This document shows, one piece after another, positions 32,130-41,570 of a stretch of DNA of 64,000 nt; the first letter of the stretch is position 1, and each line of letters starts with the position of its first letter. Location of the stretch: positions 40,722-104,721 of the forward strand of contig CAMTMK010000003.1 in assembly GCA_947073645.1 (NCBI GenBank). Direction: 5' to 3'. Origin of the DNA: an uncultured bacterium (lineage in GTDB: Bacteria > Cyanobacteriota > Vampirovibrionia > Gastranaerophilales > Gastranaerophilaceae). The translations under genes and the position numbers were made by a program. Under the pieces are notes generated by a model. The model was not told where the DNA came from, searched no databases, and saw nothing but the letters and a program-made list of their open reading frames with translations.

Positions 32130-33536
32130 TTACATTTTGCCTTTATTAAACCAACCGATGATTTTGTCAAGCAAACCTTCATCATCACTCATTTCTGTGT
32201 TATTGAGTTTGTTTAATTTGGCTTGGATTTTTTCGTAATCTGGGTTGCCTTTGCCGATTTCAAGGTATTTTTCGTAGCATTCAACTGCGTTTGGCTTGTT
32301 GTGTGATTTTTCATATGCTTCGCCAAGTTTTCTTACTACTGTTGAATTTCTCTTATCAAGTTTATAAAGTTTCAAGAGATATTCAGCCTGTTCTCTGTAA
32401 TCTCCTATGCTTTCTCTGAAATCTGCAAGTTTTTCCAATGCTTTTTTGTCAGTTTCATCAAGTTTTGAAATCCTTTCATAGAACTCCATAGCGTGGTTTC
32501 TATCGTTATTTTCTTCCAAAAGCATAGCCAATGTATTCAACAAATCAACATCGTCACCTTTAAATTGATATGCGTTTAAGAATTCATTTATTGCAATGTC
32601 TTTGTTTCCACGGACTAAGTTATATTTACCCCAGTTAAGGTGTGCGTTATAATCGTCGTTTTGCTCTTCAAAGATTAGTGCGCGCATTTGGTATGTAAGC
32701 GGTGAATTTTTTTCTGCTTTATCAAATTCATCAACGCTTTTCAATGCTTTTTCAAATTCGCCGTTCATATAAAAATATTGAGCTTTTAATGAATGGTATT
32801 GAGCAATATGACTGTATTGGTTTTCCATTTGTTCAAGTTTTTCAAAAGCTTCTGATTTTTTACCCATATCAAGAAGGCATCTAACTTTTGTAAGTTCGTC
32901 ACTTGTTACTTCAAATGCTTTTTCGCTGTCACCGTTTTTAACATAAAGGTCTGCAAGTGCTTCTTTGATATTTGTTGTGTCAAAACCTGATTTTCTGGCA
33001 CGTTCAAGAACTTCTATCGCACTGCCTAAAGCATCTTCTTTCAGGTAAAGGTTTGAAAGTTTTGTATAAACTTCTTCGTGTGTGTTCTCATAATCAATAA
33101 CTTTCAAATACTCATCAATTGCTTTGAGGTTATTACCTTCTTGTTCATAAAGAGTTGCCAGTACAAATCTTGCGTTAACCATATCACTGTCTGTTTGTGC
33201 GCAGTTAACAGCTTTTTTATAATCATTAATTGCATGTTCGAGTTTGTGGTCAACTGTGTGAAGATTTCCGCGATATACATAATATTTGTATTTATCTGTT
33301 GTTACGTAAATGTCCATAAGCTGTTCGTATGCAAGAATATTTGTTGCATCAGCTTCGAGGATTTTGGAGTAATATTCTGCAGCTTCTTCTTTATTATCAA
33401 GAAGCATTGAAAGATGTCCCAAGCGTTCTAGAAGGCTTAAATCTCTCGGGTTTCTTTCATAAAGTTTTTTGTATTCTTCGTACGCTTGTGTATATTGTTC
33501 GTTTTCTTCGTATTGTTCAGCTAATTGTAAGCTCAT
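32130..33536 (-). CDS. Tetratricopeptide repeat protein
   Basis: Many consecutive TPR units. Confidence 0.85.
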   Translation of the reverse strand: MSLQLAEQYEENEQYTQAYEEYKKLYERNPRDLSLLERLGHLSMLLDNKEEAAEYYSKILEADATNILAYEQLMDIYVTTDKYKYYVYRGNLHTVDHKLEHAINDYKKAVNCAQTDSDMVNARFVLATLYEQEGNNLKAIDEYLKVIDYENTHEEVYTKLSNLYLKEDALGSAIEVLERARKSGFDTTNIKEALADLYVKNGDSEKAFEVTSDELTKVRCLLDMGKKSEAFEKLEQMENQYSHIAQYHSLKAQYFYMNGEFEKALKSVDEFDKAEKNSPLTYQMRALIFEEQNDDYNAHLNWGKYNLVRGNKDIAINEFLNAYQFKGDDVDLLNTLAMLLEENNDRNHAMEFYERISKLDETDKKALEKLADFRESIGDYREQAEYLLKLYKLDKRNSTVVRKLGEAYEKSHNKPNAVECYEKYLEIGKGNPDYEKIQAKLNKLNNTEMSDDEGLLDKIIGWFNKGKM

Positions 33537-33574
33537 ATTATTACTCCTTTTAGTTTAATTATATGACAAACATA

Positions 33575-33603
33575 TTGAAAAATATTAGCAGGTCTGGTAA
33601 AAT
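33575..33603 (+). promoter_or_regulatory. Sigma-70-like promoter for prepilin gene at 33625
   Basis: TTGAAA-N17-TAAAAT. Confidence 0.5.
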
Positions 33604-33624
33604 TGAACAAGCGGAGGTATAAAT

Positions 33625-34451
33625 ATGAACAAATTAATGTGTAAAAATTCTGTCGGGGGGGGGGCACTCTAGGCAAGCGTAGCCGCTTGATCTGTCACAT
33701 TAGGTCTTGGAAGAATTTTAGCGGTGGTTTTACATTGGCTGAGGTGCTAATTACTTTAGGGATTATCGGTGTTGTTGCGGCATTGACTATACCCACTTTA
33801 ATTTCAAAGCATGAAAAACATATTATAGAAACAGGATTAGCAAAAACTTACTCAGAACTTCATAATGTTATCAGAATGGCGGAAGAGGAGCATGGAAGTT
33901 TTGCAACCTGGGATTTTACAGGTGGTACAAAAAGTTTTGTTGACAAGTATTTTGCACCTTATATACAGTTAACACCTTGTGACACTTATCATACCAAAGC
34001 GAAAGATAAATGTTTTGTGACGAACGGTGCTGTTTCTACATGGTATAAGCCAACTGCATCAGCCATGCGTGGAGAGCTACAATCCTCCAGCTCCATCTAT
34101 TATGGATATCTTTTAAATGACGGTAGAGCTCTGATGTTCATGTCAGAGTATAATCCTAGCTGGAGTGTTCCTGGGTTTACTCTAACAATATTTGCAGATG
34201 TGAATGGGAAACGTGGCAAAACTGTTATGGGACAAGATGTTTTTGCTTTTTCTATAAATAATTTTCGTGGTATTACAAACAGGCTGAAAGTTGGCCCTGG
34301 TGCTTCATGGTCAGAAAATAATTCTTCTGAATATCTTACGGAAAATTGTATAAAATCAATTTCTTATGTAGTTTGGCAAGGCTCTGCCTGCGGACATTTA
34401 CTTGAACGTAACGGATGGAAATTCCCGAAAGATTATCCGATTAAGTTTTAA
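33625..34451 (+). CDS. Prepilin-type N-terminal methylation-domain protein; G10 tract puts ATG out of frame by one base
   Basis: SD gcggaggtataaat before ATG 33625; with 11 G reads MNKLMCKNSVGGGGTLGKRSRLICHIRSWKNFSGGFTLAEVLITLGIIGVVAA. Confidence 0.75.
33655..33664 (+). repeat. G10 homopolymer tract (site 4)
   Basis: Read directly from sequence. Confidence 0.95.
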
Positions 34452-35002
34452 TTAAATTTATTTTGAGTTTTTTCAATGCCGTTTTCAAGATAAAATTTAA
34501 CGGCTTCAATTGATTTTTTTAAGACTTCTTTAAGCTGGTCATGCTGTTCTTTCGGGAAGTTTCCGAGTACATAGTTTTCAGACGGGATATTCGGCTGAGG
34601 GCCTATGCCGACTTTTAACCTGTCAAAGTTTTTTGTACCGACATGCTGAATAATTGATTTAATTCCATTGTGTCCGCCATCAGAACCGTTTGCTCTAAAT
34701 CTTATTCTGCCTAAATCAAGTGCAATGTCGTCATAAATTATTAAAATATCATCAATTTTGTAATAATCCATTACTGCACGTACAGCTTCCCCGGAGAGGT
34801 TCATATAAGTTGTAGGTTTAATGAATACCAAATCACCCTGTTTTGCAATAAAACATTTGAGTTTTTTGTCTTCTTTAAAAGAAAAACCGTCGTCTAAAGC
34901 CCATTTATCCAATACCATAAATCCTGCGTTATGGCGTGTGAAGCAGTATTTTTCTCCGATATTTCCAAGTCCTGCGATTAATTTCATTTTTCTCATATTC
35001 AT
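34448..35002 (-). CDS. pth: Peptidyl-tRNA hydrolase
   Basis: AGLGNIGEKYCFTRHNAGFMVLD, FIKPTTYMNLSGEAV, GHNGIKSIIQHVG. Confidence 0.96.
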   Translation of the reverse strand: MNMRKMKLIAGLGNIGEKYCFTRHNAGFMVLDKWALDDGFSFKEDKKLKCFIAKQGDLVFIKPTTYMNLSGEAVRAVMDYYKIDDILIIYDDIALDLGRIRFRANGSDGGHNGIKSIIQHVGTKNFDRLKVGIGPQPNIPSENYVLGNFPKEQHDQLKEVLKKSIEAVKFYLENGIEKTQNKFN

Positions 35003-35105
35003 ATTTTAACCTAAATAAATATTACCGTCCCTGCTTACCATACTTTCGCTTAACAAAATGATATAAACAATTTATTTTGAGAATGCTAAAGATGAGGATA
35101 AAAAA

Positions 35106-35669
35106 ATGAAGAATAAACCAATAATTCAAGAGAAAAGTTCCGAGAAAGTTGCTAAATTCTTAGAAAAAAACGCATTACATAAAAAAGATTTTGCAGAAAT
35201 GATAGGTGTAACCCTTTCGTATGTATATAATTTGATAGACAATTCAATTCCGTTTTCGACTCGCGGAACGACATTAGAAAGAATAGCAACTGTCATGGAA
35301 ATCGAACCTGAAGAGTTTGATGAATATAAAATCCCGCAAGAACCTATACTGGTTGACGATTCGATAGAATTTTTCAAGGATGTCATGAAGGAAAAAGGCA
35401 TGACTGTTGTGAGCTTTTTAAAATCATTTCCGCGTAAAAAAAGACTTGATATTGTGGACATGCTCAGGGGAAATCTTCCTGTGCCAATTGATTTTAAAGA
35501 GCTGATTATGATTGCTCAAGTGCTTGATTTGAATAAAGATGATGTTTACTCAATGTGGGAAAAAAGAGTAAAACAGGTTCTTGAAAGTAACGGCATGAAT
35601 ATATATTCCAATGCCGCTCTAATAAACGCTATGTTTGACTGTGCAAAGAAATATGTCAATATGAAATAA
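35106..35669 (+). CDS. XRE-like helix-turn-helix protein
   Basis: HTH-like HKKDFAEMIGVTLSYVYNLIDNSIPFSTRGTTLERIATVMEIEPEEF. Confidence 0.7.
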   Translation: MKNKPIIQEKSSEKVAKFLEKNALHKKDFAEMIGVTLSYVYNLIDNSIPFSTRGTTLERIATVMEIEPEEFDEYKIPQEPILVDDSIEFFKDVMKEKGMTVVSFLKSFPRKKRLDIVDMLRGNLPVPIDFKELIMIAQVLDLNKDDVYSMWEKRVKQVLESNGMNIYSNAALINAMFDCAKKYVNMK

Positions 35670-35701
35670 AAAATTACGGCTGATGCCGTAATTTTTTTTT
35701 A
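35667..35701. terminator. Hairpin terminator
   Basis: aaaaattacggctgatgccgtaattttttttt. Confidence 0.85.
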
Positions 35702-35769
35702 ACAAAACTGTTGACATTCAATTTTGTTCTTGCTAAGATAAAATCACTGACGAAATGAATAGCAAATAA

Positions 35770-35842
35770 GCGCTTGTAGCTCAGCAGGTAGAGCACTCCC
35801 CTTTTAAGGGATAGGTCGCGCGTTCGAATCGCGCCAAGCGCA
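35770..35842 (+). tRNA. tRNA-Lys (anticodon TTT)
   Basis: Cloverleaf GCGCTTG...CTTTTAA loop...GCGCGTTCGAATCGCGC..CAAGCGCA; CCA not encoded. Confidence 0.95.
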
Positions 35843-35844
35843 AA

Positions 35845-35877
35845 ATAAAAGAGAGGAATTAACCTCTCTTTTATTTT
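35845..35877. terminator. Hairpin terminator after tRNA-Lys
   Basis: ataaaagagaggaattaacctctcttttatttt. Confidence 0.8.
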
Positions 35878-35893
35878 ATTGTATAATTATTCT

Positions 35894-36790
35894 ATGAATA
35901 ATAAAAAACAAATTTATTATCAATATTTTCAAGATAACATTCTTCCAGTAATAAAACCGCTTGAATTGGAGCGTGTTAAAACAGTCCGTAAAGTTGTTTT
36001 TATATCTTTTTTGTTTTTTATTGCAGGTATTATTTTTGCAGGTTTATTCATATACAATTCTTTATATAGCTTATTTAATCCGCTTCTGCTGCCGATTTTG
36101 TTGTTTTTAATGTACGCTTTTATAATAAAAAGTATTATTAATTTGATTATTGCAGGTAAAGAATATCAAAAGAAACTTGTTGATAAAGTTTTGCCTCTGT
36201 TTCTAGAACCTGTTGCTAAATTTAGAAGATGGCCGGAAAAAGATTTGGAAACTGTTTTAACATCTAAATTGTTTGGAACTTTTGATGAATTGGAAGAACC
36301 TTTATGTTTTTTCGGGTTTTATAATAATACTGCAATAAGAATTTCTGATACAAGATTAACATTGCCTGTTAGAAGTGCTGATAAATCATACCTGTTTAAG
36401 GGAACCATGATAAGACTTGAATTGCCAAAATCAATTGACAATCATGTTATTCTTCAATCAAAAAATCAGAGAAAAACTAATAATTTTAGACAAATTAATC
36501 CACATATTAATGAGTTAAATGATTATTTATATTGTTTTGCACAAAACTCAGAAAATGTTCAGTTTATAAGCGAAAATTTTTGGAATGTTATAAAAAACTT
36601 TGGAGAAACTTACACTGCTAAAAGTTTTTCTATGTCATTTAAAGATAATGTAGTGTTGATTGCTTTAAAACAAAAAAAGCCAATGCAATTTGGTTTTTTA
36701 TTTAAATCATTGTTAAAAGCAAAAAACTATGACGAGCTTATAGAAAGATTTGTCATAGTTTTTGACTTGATTGATTTGTTAAATAATTAA
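35894..36790 (+). CDS. Membrane protein, DUF3137-like
   Basis: Two N-terminal TM segments followed by a soluble domain; family call tentative. Confidence 0.5.
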   Translation: MNNKKQIYYQYFQDNILPVIKPLELERVKTVRKVVFISFLFFIAGIIFAGLFIYNSLYSLFNPLLLPILLFLMYAFIIKSIINLIIAGKEYQKKLVDKVLPLFLEPVAKFRRWPEKDLETVLTSKLFGTFDELEEPLCFFGFYNNTAIRISDTRLTLPVRSADKSYLFKGTMIRLELPKSIDNHVILQSKNQRKTNNFRQINPHINELNDYLYCFAQNSENVQFISENFWNVIKNFGETYTAKSFSMSFKDNVVLIALKQKKPMQFGFLFKSLLKAKNYDELIERFVIVFDLIDLLNN

Positions 36791-39510
36791 GCAAGTTTGT
36801 TCATGCCTTGCTGTTTTGGGGCTTTATCGCGCTTAACATACATATATCCTGCAGTTCCGACAGCCGCAATACAAGCTCCTGTAATAAGCATACCTTTTAC
36901 CCATTTATTTCTTATATGACTTGTGTTTTCTTGAATTACATCTGCAATACCAAAATTTTCACCGACTAAGCGTTTTAGAGGGTTTCTGTTTCTTGCACTA
37001 ATGCCTTTATCTATCTCAAAAACTTCTGTCATATATCGTTCGTTTGCAGATTTTCCTCCGTTAAATGCACCATTTTCATGCCAATCCATTTTCTGGGTGA
37101 TTGCATCTTGAACCATTTGGGCAAATGTTTCTTTACCATAATCAGTTGTTGCTGCAATCATGCATTCTCTAACTTCTGAAGCATTTGAAAACATTCTTGC
37201 AGAATCTATCATATTTCCTATTTCTTCAGAGTTTTTGCCTGCAAACTCTGAAGTATTAATACCAAGTTCTTCAACGCTTCTCAAATAAGCATTTTTAGTG
37301 AGGTAACCTCTTGTTGCAGATACAAAATCAGGTGCACCGCCTGTTTTAGTAGATAAAACCGGTGTGCCTGCAGCAAACGACTCAAGTGGTGTTATTCCGC
37401 ACGGTTCATAACGAGAAGTAAATATTGAATGTGTTGCACAGCCTACGAGTCTGTTAGGGAAGAAACCGTTTACATAGCAGGCATTACCTTTATAAATTCC
37501 GCCGTCCAGTTCTTCGATTTGTCTGATAATATCTTTTATCCAACCGTAATCTCTTGCACCTTCATCCCAAACTCCTGCACCTACGATTAATTTTGTATGT
37601 TGTTTGGTTTCTTTTGACACGTTAGGATCTTTTAAGAAATCTAAGAATGCCTGGAATGTTGATGGATAGCCTTTTTGTCTGTCAGGTCTGCCCCAGCCCA
37701 TAAATAGCATGTCGCCTTCCTTATATCCTGTAAGGTTACCAATTACTGTTGCGCCTTTAGATACTTGATTTTGGCTGAAAAACATTCTTATTACACCGTT
37801 TTGTCCGCCTGCTTCATAGGAATTTGCAAGTGAATCTAAAAACCATTTCGTATTAGCAGTTTTAGCTTTTAATACTTCTTCAATGTTGTCAGAAATGAGT
37901 TTTCCGTCTTCTATTACTGCTTTATATTCATATGGAGTGAAACCTGCTTTAGCAAGGGTTAAGCCGTTAGTTTCTCCGCCTTGGCAAAAGTTGGCTGTTG
38001 CATCATTTAATTTTAAGTTTGCAGGTGTGCTTCCGTTTGTAATATCTATAGTATTGATTTCAGCAAGTTTACGAGTTAAGAACTGTGCAATATCAGGTGT
38101 TGATGCTGATTTCATTTCTTTACCGTAATTAACTGAAACTGTACCTGATGTCATGTTTTGCGGATTTAATCTTGTTGCGCTTATGGGAGTCATTGTGATG
38201 TTTAATGTTCTCAAATCGCCGTCAACAAAATCATCAAGGAAATTTTCCATAAACGGACGCATAATCTGGTTTGCGAAGCGTTTCTCTTCCGCTGTTGCGG
38301 TGTGCCATCTGCCTTCTATTTCTTTCAATTGTTCTATTTGAGGATGTTGTTTTAGTTTTTCAATATCTTGTTTTTCGGCAACCATTCTGAAAAATTCAAA
38401 AGGATTACTTTCTGCGCCCTGATAATCTCTGCCCGGGTTATGGAAGGTTCCGTGAACTCTTAAGCCGTCATAATATGTGTTTCCGAAGTGTGATTGGTCT
38501 GCAATTGCGTTCATAACCATAAATGCAGGACGGTCATGAAGCCACCAGTTTGCAGGATTGTAGTGCCCGTGAGCTTCTGTGTTAAGTTGAGGCATAATCT
38601 CTACTAACGCACGGTTATTGTCTGCATAAGCTACATTGGTGCTTATAGCATGTAAACCGCCGTTTGTTCCATATGCTCCTGTTGTCCCGTATGTCCCATA
38701 TGTTCCGTATGTACCATATGTCCCATACGTTCCATATCCTCCGGCTTGACCTGCACCATATGCGGAGCTTAATTTTGCAAGTCCTTCTGTATGAATAAAG
38801 TATGCAGAGTTGCGTTCAAGAACTTTAGGAACAGTTGTATGTTTTAAAGTCTCAGCAGCATCTTTTGCTTCTTGAGAGGCTGCAATGTCTTCAAGGTCTG
38901 CTGCTCTAAATAATCTGTATGTAACTTTTTGCTGTTCTGCAATTGATGTATCAGATGGTCTTACAAAAGAACCTTGTACATTTGCATCAACAAGTCTTAT
39001 GAATTGAGAATTACCTTTTGCATCAGGTGCAGCTTGAATTGCGTAGTGAAGTTCTTCACCTTCTTGCAAATTTAATCTTTTAGCAATTTCTTCTAATGTT
39101 TCGTTCTGTTTTGCAGAGAAAAAGCTTGTTTGAGGCAGAGTTGACGGTAAAGGTTGTCCTTTTGGAACTTTTATTACTCTTACTCCACCATCGGTATTGC
39201 CGTAGCTATGGTATGGTGCAAAGTCTCTTACATCCGCATTTTCATGTATTCTCCAGCTTTCTGGAGCTTCTTTTGCAACTACTCCAAGACCGCCTTGGTC
39301 GTATAATTTCAATTTAAATCTTTTATTTTCAGGTGCGTAAGATGCAAATTGATGTATATTTTTATCTTGTCCAGTAAAGTGAAGGATAACTCCGCTTCTG
39401 GGAGCTGTATTACTCATTGCTAAAGGAACGGTTTGATTAGTCTTTTTTACCGTTTTTGTTTGACTCTTGTATTGTGCCTGTATTGAAGGCATAACTGAAT
39501 TGATTCTCAT
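36787..39510 (-). CDS. GT5/GT4-like glycosyltransferase (glycogen/starch synthase-like) with N-terminal extension and C-terminal TM
   Basis: YEPCGITPLESFAAGTPVLSTKTGGAPDFV; C-terminal TM GMLITGACIAAVGTAGYMYV. Confidence 0.7.
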   Translation of the reverse strand: MRINSVMPSIQAQYKSQTKTVKKTNQTVPLAMSNTAPRSGVILHFTGQDKNIHQFASYAPENKRFKLKLYDQGGLGVVAKEAPESWRIHENADVRDFAPYHSYGNTDGGVRVIKVPKGQPLPSTLPQTSFFSAKQNETLEEIAKRLNLQEGEELHYAIQAAPDAKGNSQFIRLVDANVQGSFVRPSDTSIAEQQKVTYRLFRAADLEDIAASQEAKDAAETLKHTTVPKVLERNSAYFIHTEGLAKLSSAYGAGQAGGYGTYGTYGTYGTYGTYGTTGAYGTNGGLHAISTNVAYADNNRALVEIMPQLNTEAHGHYNPANWWLHDRPAFMVMNAIADQSHFGNTYYDGLRVHGTFHNPGRDYQGAESNPFEFFRMVAEKQDIEKLKQHPQIEQLKEIEGRWHTATAEEKRFANQIMRPFMENFLDDFVDGDLRTLNITMTPISATRLNPQNMTSGTVSVNYGKEMKSASTPDIAQFLTRKLAEINTIDITNGSTPANLKLNDATANFCQGGETNGLTLAKAGFTPYEYKAVIEDGKLISDNIEEVLKAKTANTKWFLDSLANSYEAGGQNGVIRMFFSQNQVSKGATVIGNLTGYKEGDMLFMGWGRPDRQKGYPSTFQAFLDFLKDPNVSKETKQHTKLIVGAGVWDEGARDYGWIKDIIRQIEELDGGIYKGNACYVNGFFPNRLVGCATHSIFTSRYEPCGITPLESFAAGTPVLSTKTGGAPDFVSATRGYLTKNAYLRSVEELGINTSEFAGKNSEEIGNMIDSARMFSNASEVRECMIAATTDYGKETFAQMVQDAITQKMDWHENGAFNGGKSANERYMTEVFEIDKGISARNRNPLKRLVGENFGIADVIQENTSHIRNKWVKGMLITGACIAAVGTAGYMYVKRDKAPKQQGMNKLA
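38684..38738 (-). repeat. In-frame 9-nt tandem repeat encoding (GTY)n
   Basis: Protein YGTYGTYGTYGTYGTYGTTG; DNA units cccatatgt/tccgtatgt. Confidence 0.85.
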
Positions 39511-39688
39511 AAATTTACACCCTTACCCTTTGATGCAGATACTGTTCTCCATCTTTTATAGTAAAACGCGGGCAAAAATTTTTTCAACAGTATTAAGCTG
39601 TTTTATTAAGAAATGTTAAGTAAACTTTTTTCAATATTTTAAGTATTTTTTTCTGGTTTACAGTAAGATTAAATTAAAAGGGGAATAG

Positions 39689-40972
39689 ATGGACAGATTA
39701 TTTGGAATTTTTGGAATTATTTTAGTATTCGGTATTGCGTTTTTGATGTCTAATAACCGAAAAGCGATAAATTATAAGACGGTAGGAACAGGGTTTTTAT
39801 TGCAAATTCTGTTGGCTGTTTTTATTTTTAAAGTGCCTTTAGGCAGAGCTATTGTATTTAATATAGGTTTATTTATCCAAAAAATTCTTGAATTTGCTAA
39901 AGAAGGGGGTTCATTTGTTTTCGGACCATTAATGACAGAACACAAAATTACTGCAGTATTTGGCGAAGGTGCTCAGGTATTTGCATTGCAGTTAATTGCA
40001 TCGCTTATTTTTATGATGATTTTGGTTAATATTTTATATTATTACGGAATTATGCAGAGAGTTGTTCCACTTTTTGGAAAAGCAATGAATAAACTTATGA
40101 ATGTCAGCGGGGCAGAAGCGTTGTCAAATGTTGCAAGTGCGTTTGTAGGACAAATTGCAGCGCAAATTATGATTAGACCTTATCTTGCAAAGCTTACGCG
40201 TTCTGAACTTTTAGCTTCAATGGCAGGAAGTATGGCATGTATTTCGGGAGCTACAATGCCTATTTATATAGGCATGGGAATTCCTGCACAATATCTGCTT
40301 GCTTCATCGGTTATGGCGGTTCCAGGCGCGTTGATATTATCTAAAATTATTTATCCAGAAACAGGAGTGCCGGAAACAAGTGAAGATATTAAAATAACTT
40401 ACAGCAAACGTAGAAAACCGTATATTAATGTTTTTGATGCAATTTCTGCGGGTGCTTCAGAAGGTATGAAAGTCGGTATTAATGTTGTTGCAATGATTTT
40501 GGCTCTTGTCGCTCTTGTTGCTATGATTGACTGGATACTCGGCGGGGTAGGGTCATTTATTGTTCAATACCTTCACATAAATTTTGTAACTTTTGATTTG
40601 AATGACCTTTCATTGAAAATGATTTTGGGTAAAATATTCTCATTGTTTGCGTTTTTTATGGGTGTTCCTATGGAAGAGGCAACTACTGTTGGTAGTTTAA
40701 TGGGAACTAAACTTGTTTTAAATGAAATGGTTGCATATTTTGATTTAACAACTTTACCGCAGGCGTTGTCTGAAAAAAGTTTCTTGATTGCAAGTTTTGC
40801 ACTATGCAGTTTTGGAAATTTGGGTTCTATTGCAATTCAATTGGGCGGTATTGGCGAACTTGCGCCAAACCAGCGTAAAAATCTTGCTCGTTTAGGGGTA
40901 AGAGCTTTGATTTGCGGTACGTTAACCTGCTATTTATCTGCATCAATTGCTGGTATATTGTTTAAGGGTTAA
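39689..40972 (+). CDS. Concentrative nucleoside transporter (NupC/CNT family)
   Basis: CNT-like GEGAQVFALQLIASLIFMMILVNILYYYGIMQ, SCISGATMPIY-like and PMEEATTVGSLMGTKLVLNE. Confidence 0.88.
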   Translation: MDRLFGIFGIILVFGIAFLMSNNRKAINYKTVGTGFLLQILLAVFIFKVPLGRAIVFNIGLFIQKILEFAKEGGSFVFGPLMTEHKITAVFGEGAQVFALQLIASLIFMMILVNILYYYGIMQRVVPLFGKAMNKLMNVSGAEALSNVASAFVGQIAAQIMIRPYLAKLTRSELLASMAGSMACISGATMPIYIGMGIPAQYLLASSVMAVPGALILSKIIYPETGVPETSEDIKITYSKRRKPYINVFDAISAGASEGMKVGINVVAMILALVALVAMIDWILGGVGSFIVQYLHINFVTFDLNDLSLKMILGKIFSLFAFFMGVPMEEATTVGSLMGTKLVLNEMVAYFDLTTLPQALSEKSFLIASFALCSFGNLGSIAIQLGGIGELAPNQRKNLARLGVRALICGTLTCYLSASIAGILFKG

Positions 40973-41261
40973 TGTATTTGCTCCAGTCACCTTCAAGATT
41001 TTTGATAAATCTGTGAGCATCAATTACGTCATCATAACTTATCGGTTCCGGTCCTTCTTGAACTTCAAGAGGTTCATAGACTTCAATGTCGGAAAAACCT
41101 AAAAATGCAACGCCGAAATTTTTCCCGCAATGTTGGCATGTGAGGCTTATTACAGTTAAACCTTCTTCTTCTCGTTTAATAGTAATGGAATTCTCGTCAA
41201 ATCCGTTACGGCAGTGTGAACAGCATAGATTATTAAATAATTTTTCGATTTTCTTTTTCAT
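40962..41261 (-). CDS. Small zinc-ribbon-like hypothetical protein
   Basis: Two Cys pairs CSHC / CQHC. Confidence 0.6.
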   Translation of the reverse strand: MKKKIEKLFNNLCCSHCRNGFDENSITIKREEEGLTVISLTCQHCGKNFGVAFLGFSDIEVYEPLEVQEGPEPISYDDVIDAHRFIKNLEGDWSKYINP

Positions 41262-41374
41262 AAAGTCCTCAATAAATATTATAATATAATTTGTTAAAAA
41301 ATGTTAATTTCTATTCTTTTTTGGGAATAATATAGTATAGTAAACATGGTCTTTTTATATAGGAGTGTTTAATT

Positions 41375-41470
41375 ATGGAAGCTATTAACTTAATCCTTTT
41401 CGGTTTTATTGTCTACACTGCGTTGATTGTAGTGCCAAGCATTTGGGAAGAATTAACCGCTGAAGGATAG
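41375..41470 (+). CDS. 31-aa single-transmembrane small protein (not in ORF track)
   Basis: ATAGGAGTGTTTAATT-ATG; MEAINLILFGFIVYTALIVVPSIWEELTAEG; isolated between other genes. Confidence 0.6.
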   Translation: MEAINLILFGFIVYTALIVVPSIWEELTAEG

Positions 41471-41570
41471 GCTCAAAATTTAAGACGAGCAATTTTTTAA
41501 AGAGTTCCTTTTTTTGACAAAAGACTCGAGGTGTGGAGAAGTATTTTAATTAAAAAGTGTTAGTTGTACG

